DNA of 64,000 nt from Anaerovorax odorimutans DSM 5092 (GTDB lineage: Bacteria; Bacillota; Clostridia; Peptostreptococcales; Anaerovoracaceae), in NCBI RefSeq assembly GCF_000426305.1, contig NZ_AUFC01000012.1, positions 35,373 to 99,372 of the forward strand, in the 5' to 3' direction. Each line of letters starts with the position of its first letter. Position 1 is the first letter of the stretch. A model generated the notes under the pieces. The model was not told where the DNA came from, did not search any database, and saw nothing but the letters and a program-made list of their open reading frames with translations. A program made the position numbers and the translations under genes. Shown one piece after another: positions 7,142-16,181 of this stretch.

Positions 7142-8392
7142 ATGATTAAATGGTTTGATAAATTTTTAATTGCACAAGGATTGAGTGAAACAATAAGTAA
7201 ATATATTTCCGGTGTGGTTATACTCATTTTTATCGTGATTGTCAGTATGCTTGCATATTTTATTGCCATTAAAATTTTACTTAAAATCTTAAGTGCAATC
7301 ATAGCAAAAAGTAAAACAAAATGGGATGACATAATTTTGCATCATAAAGTATTTGAACGTTTGATTCTTGTAATTCCTGCACTTATAGTTCATTCCTTTG
7401 CACCGACATTTCCTGCTGCACAAGAATGGATTCGGCGTATAGCTTTTTGCCTAATTGTATTTGGAATCCTTATGGCTCTGGATAAACTTTTGGACGCTAT
7501 AGATGATATTTATAGTAATTATGAGATTTCAAAGTTCAGACCAATTAAAGGATATCTACAAGTTCTGAAAATTGTTGCATATATTATTGGTGCTATAATT
7601 ATTCTAAGTGCCCTAATGGATAAATCTCCGCTGCTTTTACTAGGAGGTATAGGAGCTGCAACTGCAGTGCTTTTACTTATTTTTCAAAATACCATTTTAG
7701 GTTTTGTTGCAAGCCTTCAACTTACTGAAAATGATATGGTACGTCTGGGAGACTGGATTGAGATGTCAAAACATGGCGCAGATGGAGAAGTTACAGAAAT
7801 CACCCTGCATACAGTAAAAGTCCAGAATTGGGATAATACAATTACTACAATTCCAACGTATGCACTTGTATCTGAGTCGTTTAAAAATTGGAGACCTATG
7901 CAAGAAGCAGGAGGCAGAAGGATTGCCAAGTCTGTTTATATTGATATGACCAGTATTAAGTTTTGTGATACGGAAATGCTGGAAAGATATGAAAAAGTAC
8001 AATATATTAGAGATTATTTGAAAGAAAAGGTATACGAGGTTGACACTTACAATAAGAGGCATAAAATTGATGAATCAAGTGTGGTAAATGGGAGGGCATT
8101 GACAAATATTGGTACATTCCGTGCATATGTGGATGCCTATCTGAAAAATCATCCTAAAATTCATAAGAGCATGACTAGGATAGTTAGACAGCTTAATCCT
8201 ACAGAACACGGACTGCCAATTGAGATTTATGCTTTTACAAATACTACAGTATGGAAGGATTATGAAGATATACAAGCAGATATATTTGATCATATCTTTG
8301 CAATTCTTCCTCAGTTTGATCTTCGCATTTTTCAAAGTCCTACAGGACATGACCTTAAAAATGTACAAAATTTACTTAAGGATATACAGTAA
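7142..8392 (+). CDS. MscS-family mechanosensitive channel, YbdG-like
   Basis: The protein has about 416 residues. Four or more membrane helices occupy residues 10-190. The pore-lining helix with small residues (LLLGGIGAATAVLLLIFQNT) leads into the MscS beta domain (VRLGDWIEM, then VTEITLHTVKVQNWDNTITT and IPTYALVSESFKNW). The insertion after FKNW and the long C-terminus with DIFDHIFAILPQFDLRIFQS are typical of the YbdG subgroup rather than the short MscS. It opens under membrane tension to release solutes on osmotic downshock. The ATG at 7121 overlaps the only ribosome-site-like sequence (GAAAGGA), so I place the start at the in-frame ATG at 7142. Confidence 0.9.
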   Translation: MIKWFDKFLIAQGLSETISKYISGVVILIFIVIVSMLAYFIAIKILLKILSAIIAKSKTKWDDIILHHKVFERLILVIPALIVHSFAPTFPAAQEWIRRIAFCLIVFGILMALDKLLDAIDDIYSNYEISKFRPIKGYLQVLKIVAYIIGAIIILSALMDKSPLLLLGGIGAATAVLLLIFQNTILGFVASLQLTENDMVRLGDWIEMSKHGADGEVTEITLHTVKVQNWDNTITTIPTYALVSESFKNWRPMQEAGGRRIAKSVYIDMTSIKFCDTEMLERYEKVQYIRDYLKEKVYEVDTYNKRHKIDESSVVNGRALTNIGTFRAYVDAYLKNHPKIHKSMTRIVRQLNPTEHGLPIEIYAFTNTTVWKDYEDIQADIFDHIFAILPQFDLRIFQSPTGHDLKNVQNLLKDIQ

Positions 8393-8473
8393 GAAATATA
8401 ATCATTAAAATTGAAAGTTTTTAAAATTATATCATCTGATTTAAAAATGTTGTCTTTGGAGGATTGCCTTTAA

Positions 8474-8563
8474 ATGGATAAAGACACTATAAAAAGTATT
8501 ATAAGGAATTTTAAAATAGGGAAAATATTGGATAAGGTTAAGACAGATTATTGTTTTAAATAG
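8474..8563 (+). CDS. Short ORF, possible remnant or small peptide (29 aa)
   Basis: A GGAGGA site 10 bp before an ATG leads a 29-codon frame (start MDKDTIKSIIRNFKIGKILD). The sequence resembles the first residues of aminoglycoside-phosphotransferase-fold proteins (helix, then 'F.IG.IL'), so it may be the 5' stub of a lost gene. It may also be a genuine small peptide; nothing decides between them. Confidence 0.25.
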   Translation: MDKDTIKSIIRNFKIGKILDKVKTDYCFK

Positions 8564-8647
8564 GAAAAAGGACTATAATAATAACAAAATAACAGATAAA
8601 TAAAGTCTTTTTATAAATTATAGATAAAGATAAAATAAAGTATTTAT

Positions 8648-9220
8648 ATGGTGGATAATGTGTATAGTCTAAAGGAATTAGAAGAAATAGTAAAAAGATG
8701 CAGAAGATGTCCCTTATCAGAGACCAGAACCAATGTAGTATTTGGAGAAGGGGACGTAAGTAATCGTATTATGTTTATAGGAGAAGGTCCGGGATATAAT
8801 GAGGATAAAATAGGAAGACCTTTTGTAGGTAGGGCAGGAGAACTATTTGACAAGATGTTAAAAGCAGTTGAGTTAACAAGAGACGATATTTACATTGCTA
8901 ATATTGTTAAATGTAGGCCTCCAAACAATAGAAATCCTTTAGAAGAAGAAAGCAAGAATTGCATTGAGTTTTTAAGATGGCAGGTAAAAATAATAGATCC
9001 TGATATAATAGTATGCTTAGGTGCTGTCGCAGCTAAAAATATTATTCAGAAAGATTTTAGAATTACTAAAAATAGGGGAATCTGGTACAGTAAAGGTAAA
9101 TTTAATATAATAGCAACATATCATCCAGCAGCAATTTTACGAGATGCAGATAAGAAAAAAGATGCATGGGAAGATTTTAAAGCTATAAAGAATATGTACA
9201 ATAAAATATGCGTAACATAA
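8648..9220 (+). CDS. Type-4 (iron-sulfur) uracil-DNA glycosylase
   Basis: This 190-residue protein has all features of family-4 UDG. Four cysteines ligate a [4Fe-4S] cluster (Cys18-x2-Cys21, Cys89, Cys105). The first motif is GEGPGYNEDKIGRPFVGRAG, the middle strand IIDPDIIVCLGAVAA, and the late motif HPAAIL (His159). It removes uracil from DNA to start base-excision repair. It is encoded alone, with an inverted repeat (9292-9347) downstream. The ATG at 8648 has a weak site; an in-frame GTG at 8660 preceded by GGTGG is an alternative start. The separate UDG-like protein at 256 belongs to another branch. Confidence 0.93.
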   Translation: MVDNVYSLKELEEIVKRCRRCPLSETRTNVVFGEGDVSNRIMFIGEGPGYNEDKIGRPFVGRAGELFDKMLKAVELTRDDIYIANIVKCRPPNNRNPLEEESKNCIEFLRWQVKIIDPDIIVCLGAVAAKNIIQKDFRITKNRGIWYSKGKFNIIATYHPAAILRDADKKKDAWEDFKAIKNMYNKICVT

Positions 9221-9291
9221 ATGAACAAAATGCCTAAAAATAATTTAACGATAATAGATAGTAGATGATGATTATTGATCTGATAACATAT

Positions 9292-9347
9292 TATATTCAG
9301 TAATTAATACTAATTAAAAGATTTAGTTTTTAAAATTACTGAATATA
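9292..9347. terminator. Inverted repeat, probable transcription end after UDG gene
   Basis: TATATTCAGTAATT (9292-9305) pairs exactly with AATTACTGAATATA (9334-9347) across a 28-nt loop. No T-run follows, so a terminator role is only likely. Confidence 0.4.
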
Positions 9348-9465
9348 AATAGGACTACGGTTATTCATATAAGTATTTTAATATATTTATAATAATTTTT
9401 TATATAATAGAAATGTAAAACATAGATGTAACTTTTACTACAAATTACACAAAACTATTGTCGTG

Positions 9466-9510
9466 TTACAATAAGTTTAATATTTAACTTATTGTAAAGA
9501 GAAAGGAGTT
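9466..9510 (+). promoter_or_regulatory. Inverted repeat next to the ribosome site of the AcuI-like gene
   Basis: TTACAATAAGTT (9466-9477) and AACTTATTGTAA (9486-9497) form an exact 12-bp inverted repeat ending 3 bp before the GAAAGGAG ribosome site. It could be a repressor operator, or a leader hairpin affecting translation. Confidence 0.5.
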
Positions 9511-9518
9511 AACTGAAA

Positions 9519-10520
9519 ATGACAACGAATTTTAAAGCTATAGTAGTCAGTGAAAACGAAAATGGAGAATTTTCAAGAAACATTGTGACTAAAGATATTT
9601 CCTCTTTACCTTCAGGTGATGTTTTGATTAATGTAAAATATTCCTCCTTAAATTATAAGGATGCTCTTTCAGCTACAGGTAATAAAGGGGTAACGAGAAA
9701 ATATCCTCATACTCCTGGAGTAGATGCTGCCGGGATTGTGAAAGAAAGCACGAATGAAAATTTTAAAATAGGAGATCAGGTAATTGTAACAGGGTATGAT
9801 TTAGGCATGAACACATCTGGGGGATTTGGCCAGTATATCAGGGTACCAGCTGAATGGATTGTGAAATTACCTAAAAACTTTTCATTAAAAGAAAGTATGA
9901 TTTTAGGCACGGCAGGATTTACGGCAGCACTCTCTGTAAGTAAACTAGTAAATTACAAAATAAAACCTGATGATGGAGAAATCTTGGTAACAGGTGCTAC
10001 AGGTGGAGTTGGAAGTGTAGCTGTTTCTATTTTAAGTAAGTTGGGGTACAATGTTATAGCTGCAACAGGTAAGTCTCAATTGAAAGATATGCTACTAAAA
10101 TTGGGAGCAAAAGATATCATTTTAAGAGATGAGTTAGATGACCAGTCAGGAAAACCTTTGATTAAAGGAAGATGGGCAGGTGCTATTGATACGGTAGGAG
10201 GGAATATTTTAGCAACAGTTCTAAAATCTACTCAATATGGAGGTTGTGTAACTTGTTGCGGAAATGTAGCCTCCCATAAGCTTTTAACTACTGTATATCC
10301 TTTTATCTTACGAGGTGTTTCCTTAATGGGGGTAGATTCTGTTCAATGCCCTATGAATTTGAGAACAGAATTATGGGATAAGCTTTCAGCGGATTGGAAA
10401 CCTGATAATTTGCATGAGAATGTTGAAGAAGTGACTTTGAAGGAATTAGATGATAAAATAGAAAAAATTCTTAATGGACAATTAAAAGGGAGAACTATTG
10501 TAAATCTTGATAATGATTAA
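9519..10520 (+). CDS. acuI: YhdH/AcuI-type NADPH-dependent oxidoreductase (acryloyl-CoA reductase-like)
   Basis: This 333-residue zinc-free medium-chain dehydrogenase belongs to the YhdH/YhfP/AcuI group. It has SSLNYKDALSATGN near the N-terminus, TPGVDAAGIV, then GYDLGMNTSGGFGQYIRVPA, the Rossmann entry VTGATGGVGSVAVSILSKLG, and the late MGVDSVQCPM and GRTIVNL segments typical of the family. Family members reduce acryloyl-CoA or similar enals with NADPH and so protect against reactive electrophiles. It is monocistronic, with a palindrome upstream and a hairpin at 10558. The precise substrate is not visible from sequence. Confidence 0.88.
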   Translation: MTTNFKAIVVSENENGEFSRNIVTKDISSLPSGDVLINVKYSSLNYKDALSATGNKGVTRKYPHTPGVDAAGIVKESTNENFKIGDQVIVTGYDLGMNTSGGFGQYIRVPAEWIVKLPKNFSLKESMILGTAGFTAALSVSKLVNYKIKPDDGEILVTGATGGVGSVAVSILSKLGYNVIAATGKSQLKDMLLKLGAKDIILRDELDDQSGKPLIKGRWAGAIDTVGGNILATVLKSTQYGGCVTCCGNVASHKLLTTVYPFILRGVSLMGVDSVQCPMNLRTELWDKLSADWKPDNLHENVEEVTLKELDDKIEKILNGQLKGRTIVNLDND

Positions 10521-10557
10521 TTACGTACTCTCTAGTATATATAGGTAAAAAAATTGG

Positions 10558-10590
10558 GGGCAGATTTATTAAATCTGCCCTATATTAATA
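10558..10590 (+). terminator. Hairpin terminator after the AcuI-like gene
   Basis: GGGCAGATTT (10558-10567) pairs with AAATCTGCCC (10571-10580), followed by a weak T-rich tail. The following ~300 bp up to the TetR promoter is AT-rich, with no gene that I can see. Confidence 0.65.
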
Positions 10591-10893
10591 GATTATTATA
10601 TAAATATATTTGCAGTTTTTATATAATAAATGTCTATCTCTTAAGCTATTTTTGCTGTTAACCATTTTATCGGATTGAAAATATTTAATTAAAATTGTTG
10701 TTATGATACATGTGTTAATAAATATATCAGCCTGTTTTTCAGAAAGTTTTTTTTCGATTTATTTTTCTAATGTTTCTTATTACTCCTTCCCTATAATTTC
10801 ATTTTTTCTTCAAAAGCTTTTATGAAAAACTGTTATTCTGGAATTCCTTATAATGAAGGTTATTTTATTATAGTTAAATTTTGTAATAGTTGC

Positions 10894-10946
10894 TTGACAA
10901 AAAAAATAAGTTAGTGTAATATAACAGTGTTATATAACACTGTTAT
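10894..10946 (+). promoter_or_regulatory. Sigma-A promoter overlapped by a perfect 26-bp palindrome (TetR operator)
   Basis: TTGACA (10894-10899), a 17-bp spacer and TAATAT (10917-10922) form a strong promoter. From 10921 to 10946 runs an exact palindrome with half-site ATAACAGTGTTAT, overlapping the -10 box and transcription start. This is the expected arrangement for autorepression by the TetR protein encoded next. Confidence 0.8.
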
Positions 10947-10963
10947 ATTTTGGTGGTGATAAT

Positions 10964-11581
10964 ATGAGCAGTGATGATTTAAATACATTACAAAAAATAA
11001 TGACTGAAGGTAAAAAAGAATTTTTAGAAAGGGGTTTCAATGATGCTTCTTTGAGAAATATTGTAAAACGTGCTGGTGTTACTACAGGGGCGTTTTACGG
11101 ATATTATAAAGATAAAAATGCTTTGTTTGAAGCTTTAGTTCTTCCAGCAGTTAGTGGGTTAAAAGATATATTTTTGTCAGGGCAGCAAGAATTTGATAGT
11201 CTACCTGAAGATGTAAAAAAGGGGATTTTATATAATTATACAACTGATGAGGTAAAGGGGCTTGTTAATTTCATATATGATTATTTTGATGAATTTAAAT
11301 TGCTTGTTTCATGTGCAGATGGAACAGCCTTCTCAGATTTTATTCATGATCTGGTGGAAATTGAGTTGGAGTATACTTTGAAATTTATTAAATCCACAGG
11401 AAATGATGCTTTGGTTACCGGTAGAGCTACACCTGAACTATTGCATATTATTGCAAGTGCATTTTTTACAGCTGTTTTTGAAGTGGTTAAACATGATATG
11501 TCAAAAGAAGTTGCAGACAGTTATGTAGATAGCCTAAAACAATTTTTTATGGCAGGTTGGGAAACGATTTTAAACCCATAA
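10964..11581 (+). CDS. TetR/AcrR-family transcriptional repressor
   Basis: This 205-residue protein has an N-terminal TetR HTH (residues ~10-55: FLERGFNDASLRNIVKRAGV, TTGAFYGYYKDKNALFEALV) and an all-helical ligand-binding C-terminus (FTDF-type dimer helices, VDSLKQFFMAGWETIL at the end). It lies 168 bp before feoA, in the same direction, with a GAAA-loop hairpin between. The palindrome over its promoter suggests autoregulation. The inducer is unknown. Whether it also controls feoAB is uncertain, since feoA has its own DtxR-like box. Confidence 0.88.
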   Translation: MSSDDLNTLQKIMTEGKKEFLERGFNDASLRNIVKRAGVTTGAFYGYYKDKNALFEALVLPAVSGLKDIFLSGQQEFDSLPEDVKKGILYNYTTDEVKGLVNFIYDYFDEFKLLVSCADGTAFSDFIHDLVEIELEYTLKFIKSTGNDALVTGRATPELLHIIASAFFTAVFEVVKHDMSKEVADSYVDSLKQFFMAGWETILNP

Positions 11582-11655
11582 AGAGAATACAAGTATTAGT
11601 AAAGAATAATTTTTGGATGAGGTGCCGAAAGGAACCTCAAAAAAATTATCATAAA

Positions 11656-11671
11656 GTTAGAACAATCTAAC
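11656..11671. promoter_or_regulatory. Candidate DtxR-family operator upstream of feoA
   Basis: GTTAGA-ACAA-TCTAAC is a perfect 6+4+6 inverted repeat 78 bp before feoA. The same GTTAG-N6-CTAAC core occurs before the ABC pair (16375) and the ZIP gene (35585). It resembles the TTAG...CTAA core of DtxR/IdeR boxes. Likely iron-dependent repression; inference. Confidence 0.6.
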
Positions 11672-11748
11672 AAAAAAATAATAAAAGGGATATAAAAAGT
11701 TATATATGATATTAGTTATATTAAATTCAAAGTTTAGGAGGAGAGAAT

Positions 11749-11979
11749 ATGAAGAAATTGAGCTCAGCGAATAAAGGTGAAAAGGGTAAAATTACTTCGA
11801 TTAAAGGAGATTCACGTTTTTTAAGCCGAATTACTTCAATAGGGCTTACTGTAGGAAGTAACGTTGAAATTATACAGAATCAAAAAAAATATCCGGTTTT
11901 AGTATTTGGCCGAGATACAATGATTGCCATCAATCGAAGTGAGTGCGAAAAAATAATGTTGGAGGTGGTTTCAGAATGA
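11749..11979 (+). CDS. feoA: FeoA, ferrous iron transport accessory protein
   Basis: This 76-residue SH3-like protein begins LSSANKGEKGKITSIKGDSR and contains the family pattern FLSRITSIGLTVGSNVEIIQ and the late VLVFGRDTMIAINRSECEKI. FeoA is a cytosolic partner that supports the FeoB ferrous iron permease. Its stop overlaps the FeoB start (ATGA), so the two are translationally coupled. A perfect AGGAGG ribosome site precedes the ATG. A DtxR-like box lies upstream, so expression should rise in iron shortage. Confidence 0.95.
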   Translation: MKKLSSANKGEKGKITSIKGDSRFLSRITSIGLTVGSNVEIIQNQKKYPVLVFGRDTMIAINRSECEKIMLEVVSE

Positions 11980-14015
11980 AAAATATAACAATAGCCCTTC
12001 TTGGCCAGCCGAACATAGGCAAATCTACATTATTTAACGGTTTAACTGGTTCCCGTCAGCATGTGGGAAATTGGCCGGGAAAAACAGTAGAAAAAAAAGA
12101 AGGTTATTTTAACTATAATGGTAATAGCTATACAGTTATGGACTTACCAGGTACATATAGTTTATCTGCAAATTCTGAAGAGGAAATTGTTACAAGAGAT
12201 TATATTACAAGTGGCAATGCTGATTTAGTTTGTATTTTTGCAGACGCATCTCAACTTGAAAGAAGTTTATTTATGCTTGCTGATTATGCAGGTATAAAAA
12301 CACCTGTACTACTATTACTAAATATGATGGATGTAGCTACTGAACAAGGCAAAAAAATTAATAGTGATAAAATTTCAAAAAAACTTGGTATTCCTGTAAT
12401 TCCAATTGTTGCTTCAGATAGAGGTTGCTATGATAGCTTTTTAAATATACTGGAAAAGACAGCATCCATGTCTTGTAAAATAGATGAAAAAGATATTTTT
12501 AGCATGTATCAAACAAATATAGGAGACATATATAGCTCCGTATTTAGTTTATTACCTAAAGATGGAATCGGAGCTTTCTCCTCAGCCTGGCTTTCCGCAA
12601 AGTTGCTGGAACAGGATCCTCCGGTGATACAGACTGTTAAGTCTAATATAAGTGCGATGGACTGGAATGAAATTAATAAGCTATTAAAAGAAGTAGAAAA
12701 TGGAAGCTTATTAACAGCAGACAGCAAATTCAAATGGATAGAAAGTTTATTAAAAGAGAATGTAATAAAAACTAAAAATGATAATAAAAAAATAAACCGG
12801 TTTGACCGTATTGCAACTAGTAAGATTTGGGGGAAGCCGCTGGCTATAGGTGTTATTGTCTTAGGTCTTATTATATCTATGGCAGTTGCTATACCAATTA
12901 TGGGATTGTTTGGTTACTTACAGAGCATTATTGTATTGCCAATTTCTAATGGTTTATCTGCTATAGGTGTACCGGTAATAATTATTTCATTGATTCGTGA
13001 TGGCATATTAACAGCTGTTGTTTTTGCATTGATGATGGTCAGCTTTGTATTTGGCATTAGCCTCGTGTTTGGATTTGTTGAAGAAATTGGTTATATGGCC
13101 CGTATTTCTTATGTTTTTGATAATACTATGTCCAAACTTGGATTACAGGGAAAAGCAATTATGCCGTTTTTGGTAAGCTTCGGATGCAATATTGGTGGTG
13201 TAAGCGGAACAAGAGTTATAGATTCATGGGGACAGCGTGTAACAACAATCGCACTTTCTTGGGTTATTCCTTGTGCGGCCACATGGAGTGTAATTGGATT
13301 AGTAAGTACTGTATTCTTTGGAAGCACGGCATTTTTAGTAGTTATATCACTGTTTGCAATAGCATTTTTACATATGTTTATCACTTCTAAAATATTTGGA
13401 AAGTATTTAATAAAAGAAAATGACAGGAATGGTTTGATTATGGAATTACCGCCGTATCATAAACCTAAATACAGAAATTTATTTCGATTTGTCTTTCTCC
13501 GTATGGGGGATGTACTTAAGCGTGCATTAAAGACTATTGTAATTGTAGCAGTTGTCTTTTGGGCATTATCATATACTAAAGAAGGTGATATTACAAACAG
13601 TATAATTTATAAAATAGGAACATTTATTGAACCTGTTACTATGTGGTTTGGTTTGCGATGGCAGACGTTTATGGCGTTTTTAGCTGCTGCCATGGGTAAA
13701 GAGGCTGCGCTTGGTGTTTTGGCATCTCTGTTTAATTCCCCTGGCCAAATAGCAGGTATATGGGATGTCATTTCTAATAATGCAGTCGTAACTACTTCGG
13801 GAATTGGAGGTGCACTGCAAGCCGGTATTTCAAAAGCAGAAGCATTAGCGTTTGTTTATGCGTTCTTCTTTAATGTTCCTTGTCTTTTAACAGTTGTTTC
13901 TACATTGCAGGAATCACACTCTGCTAAATGGACCTTACGTATTGTTGGTTATTATATAGTAATTGCATTACTTATGTCTGCAATAGCATACCATGTTGGA
14001 CTTTTAATATTTTAG
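11976..14015 (+). CDS. feoB: FeoB, ferrous iron permease with GTPase domain
   Basis: The protein has 679 residues from the ATG at 11976, which has a GGAGGTGG site; an upstream in-frame start at 11943 would lie inside feoA. The N-terminal G domain has G1 GQPNIGKST (from residue 10), G3 DLPGTYSL and G4 NMMD. A helical spacer follows, then the membrane domain with two Gate-type repeats (SFGCNIGGVSGTRV and FLAAAMGKEAALGVL) and about eight or more helices. It imports Fe2+ across the cytoplasmic membrane under anoxic conditions. It forms an operon with feoA and the FeoC-like gene. Confidence 0.97.
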   Translation: MKNITIALLGQPNIGKSTLFNGLTGSRQHVGNWPGKTVEKKEGYFNYNGNSYTVMDLPGTYSLSANSEEEIVTRDYITSGNADLVCIFADASQLERSLFMLADYAGIKTPVLLLLNMMDVATEQGKKINSDKISKKLGIPVIPIVASDRGCYDSFLNILEKTASMSCKIDEKDIFSMYQTNIGDIYSSVFSLLPKDGIGAFSSAWLSAKLLEQDPPVIQTVKSNISAMDWNEINKLLKEVENGSLLTADSKFKWIESLLKENVIKTKNDNKKINRFDRIATSKIWGKPLAIGVIVLGLIISMAVAIPIMGLFGYLQSIIVLPISNGLSAIGVPVIIISLIRDGILTAVVFALMMVSFVFGISLVFGFVEEIGYMARISYVFDNTMSKLGLQGKAIMPFLVSFGCNIGGVSGTRVIDSWGQRVTTIALSWVIPCAATWSVIGLVSTVFFGSTAFLVVISLFAIAFLHMFITSKIFGKYLIKENDRNGLIMELPPYHKPKYRNLFRFVFLRMGDVLKRALKTIVIVAVVFWALSYTKEGDITNSIIYKIGTFIEPVTMWFGLRWQTFMAFLAAAMGKEAALGVLASLFNSPGQIAGIWDVISNNAVVTTSGIGGALQAGISKAEALAFVYAFFFNVPCLLTVVSTLQESHSAKWTLRIVGYYIVIALLMSAIAYHVGLLIF

Positions 14016-14034
14016 GGTGAAAAGGTGAAAACTT

Positions 14035-14265
14035 ATGTTGATTGAAATTTTAGCTTTATTAAATAAAGAAAGAACATATTTAATGAATGAAATGGCTGAT
14101 ATTCTTAATACAGATACAGATACTTTAAAAGTGCAAATGGAATATTTAGAAAAACTTGGATATGTTAGAAAGGTAAGACCGAATATGGGGTGCAAAAATA
14201 AATGTATGGGTTGTTCAATTTCAAATAATAATATTTCAACTGTTGACATGTGGGAATTAGCTTAA
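14035..14265 (+). CDS. feoC: FeoC-like winged-helix protein with cysteine cluster
   Basis: This 76-residue protein combines a winged-helix fold (residues 1-48: LLNKERTYLMNEMADILNTD, then LKVQMEYLEKLGYVRKV) with a cysteine-rich turn GCKNKCMGCS. FeoC proteins are small winged-helix partners of FeoB whose Cys loop can hold an Fe-S cluster sensitive to oxygen. It lies 19 bp after feoB, with a ribosome site GAAAAGGTG. It may stabilise FeoB or act as a local regulator; FeoC-type assignment rests on position and Cys pattern. Confidence 0.75.
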   Translation: MLIEILALLNKERTYLMNEMADILNTDTDTLKVQMEYLEKLGYVRKVRPNMGCKNKCMGCSISNNNISTVDMWELA

Positions 14266-14338
14266 ATGCTTTATTAGAAATTTATATAATGTGTAGAAAG
14301 ACTAAAATTATTTTTTAGGATAGAAATGGAGAGGTTTT

Positions 14339-15361
14339 ATGAATTGTAATTCTTTTGTAGATTTAAAAGTAAAGAAGTTACTTGATATGATTTATGCGCC
14401 TATGTATACTAAAACATTATTTGCAGCGATAGAGCTTAATATATTTTCAGAGTTAAAAGAATCAAAGCTATATACTGAAGTTGCTGAAAATCTAAAGCTT
14501 AATCGGGATAATACAAAATGGCTGCTAAATGCTTTGGCAGGGATGGAACTGTTACATAAAGAGAAGGGCTTTTATAGGAATTCATCATTATCAAACAGAT
14601 ATCTTGTAAAAGACTCTGATTGGTTTATTGGTGATCATTTGAGAATTTATAATAGCAGTTCAGGTTATGATGGACTTGATATAGTAAAGTTAATAAAAGA
14701 AGGACCTAAAAATGAGGAGTCAGATAAAGAAGGTCTGGAGGCATATGCAGTATTTGGTGATTGGACTGAGATTTTAAAAACTGGGCAGAAGGGAGGAAGA
14801 GCCAAAGAAATAGCAGAAATGGTATCTGATTTACCTGAATTTCTACACTTTAAAAAAATGCTTGATCTAGGAGGCGGTCCTGGGTTAATAGGAATAGAGA
14901 TTATTAAGAAAAATCCAAAATTAAAGGGAGTTATTTTTGATGCGGCCGATGTTGGGAAGGTGGCAGATGAATCAATTAAAGAAAATAAACTGGAAAACCG
15001 TGTTGAAGTTTTAACAGGAGACTATTTAAAGGATTATATAGGAAAGGATTATGATTTTATTCTTGCCATAGCTACTTTGAATTTTGCTAAACATAATATG
15101 GATTTTATTATGAAAAAAATATATGATGCATTAAATCCAGGTGGTGTTTTTATGTGCATCTCTGAAGGGTTAACGTGTGAAGATACAAAACCTAAAGAGA
15201 TAGTTGTTTCATGGCTGCCTAGTTTTTTAAAAGGTTTTGATTTTAGTTTGAGACAAGGAGAAGTTAGTGATTCTGCACTTAGGTGTGGATTTAAAACTGT
15301 TTATAAACAAACGGTTAGCATGTTTTCAGGAGACATGGATGTAGATATTGCAAGAAAGTAA
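14339..15361 (+). CDS. O-methyltransferase-like SAM enzyme (acetylserotonin O-methyltransferase type)
   Basis: This 340-residue protein has an N-terminal winged-helix dimerisation domain (residues ~10-95: YTKTLFAAIELNIFSELKES, then DNTKWLLNALAGMELLH) and a C-terminal Rossmann methyltransferase domain with motif I MLDLGGGPGLIGIEI, an acidic second strand (VIFDAAD) and late NPGGVFMCISEG. It starts 73 bp after the FeoC-like gene in the same direction. The substrate is unknown. A paralogue (342 aa, same domain order) sits inside the Nik/Dpp-type transporter operon at 55359. Two such enzymes each beside a metal-transport system hints at methylation of a small metal-related ligand, which is inference. 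Confidence 0.8.
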   Translation: MNCNSFVDLKVKKLLDMIYAPMYTKTLFAAIELNIFSELKESKLYTEVAENLKLNRDNTKWLLNALAGMELLHKEKGFYRNSSLSNRYLVKDSDWFIGDHLRIYNSSSGYDGLDIVKLIKEGPKNEESDKEGLEAYAVFGDWTEILKTGQKGGRAKEIAEMVSDLPEFLHFKKMLDLGGGPGLIGIEIIKKNPKLKGVIFDAADVGKVADESIKENKLENRVEVLTGDYLKDYIGKDYDFILAIATLNFAKHNMDFIMKKIYDALNPGGVFMCISEGLTCEDTKPKEIVVSWLPSFLKGFDFSLRQGEVSDSALRCGFKTVYKQTVSMFSGDMDVDIARK

Positions 15362-15627
15362 AAAAACTTATAAAACAGTATCGGCTAAAATTAAATATTA
15401 ACTTCTTAATAATAGATATGATAAAAAATTAATGTTAAATGATTATCTTGTGAAAATGGAATTTTGACTAACATTGAAAAATATATGGAAACGAAAGAAT
15501 CAATTTCTTTGATTGTTCTAAATTTCTTTTGAATAAGAACACTTTACATATTTGCTATGCTGTTAAATTTTTAAAATGATATTATAATTATTTATAGAAA
15601 CATTGGAGAAATTAAAGGGCTTTTATG

Positions 15628-16008
15628 CTATTCCTCATTGTATAAATTCATAAATTCCTGCATTGCAGTAATAGAATCACTGCTTATGACATGTTCAATG
15701 GCACAGGCATCTTTTGTAGCAGTTGAAGCTTTAACTTTCAATATATTAATAAAGAAGTTTTCTATTACATGATGTTTTTCAGCAGTGAACTTAGCTAATT
15801 TAAAACCTTTTGGGGTAAGAAATATTTCCTTGTATTTTTCATTTGTAATGAGGCCTTTTTCAGATAGTGTTGACATAGCACTGTTGGTACTTGCTTTTGT
15901 TACATTCATTCTTTTTGCAATATCAGATACACGTACTCCTTCTCCTTGTTTTGAAAGTTCATATATTGCTTCTAGGTAATTTTCCATAGTAAATGTAAGT
16001 TTTTCCAT
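15628..16008 (-). CDS. DtxR/MntR-family metal-dependent repressor
   Basis: This 126-residue repressor has an N-terminal winged HTH (LTFTMENYLEAIYELSKQGE, then VRVSDIAKRMNVTKASTNSA) and the helical metal/dimer domain with KDACAIEHVISSDS, where Cys, Glu and His are the expected metal ligands. It lacks the C-terminal SH3-like domain of long DtxR/IdeR proteins, so in size it resembles MntR. It has a GGAGGAAG ribosome site. It lies between feoABC and the ABC pair, both of which have the shared 16-bp inverted repeat, so it is the best candidate to bind those sites with Fe2+ or Mn2+. Confidence 0.9.
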   Translation of the reverse strand: MEKLTFTMENYLEAIYELSKQGEGVRVSDIAKRMNVTKASTNSAMSTLSEKGLITNEKYKEIFLTPKGFKLAKFTAEKHHVIENFFINILKVKASTATKDACAIEHVISSDSITAMQEFMNLYNEE

Positions 16009-16181
16009 TTAACTTCCTCCATATTTGAGAGTTTATTATAACTTATGTTTTTATAAAGCTATGAGCATGGTGAGAATAATAGATTAATTATAGTATAACT
16101 TATAAAATTGAGAAAAAAAAGTATTTGAGTTTTATAAAGCTTAAATTTTATTTCCTCATATTGTTTATATTAATTTAAAAA

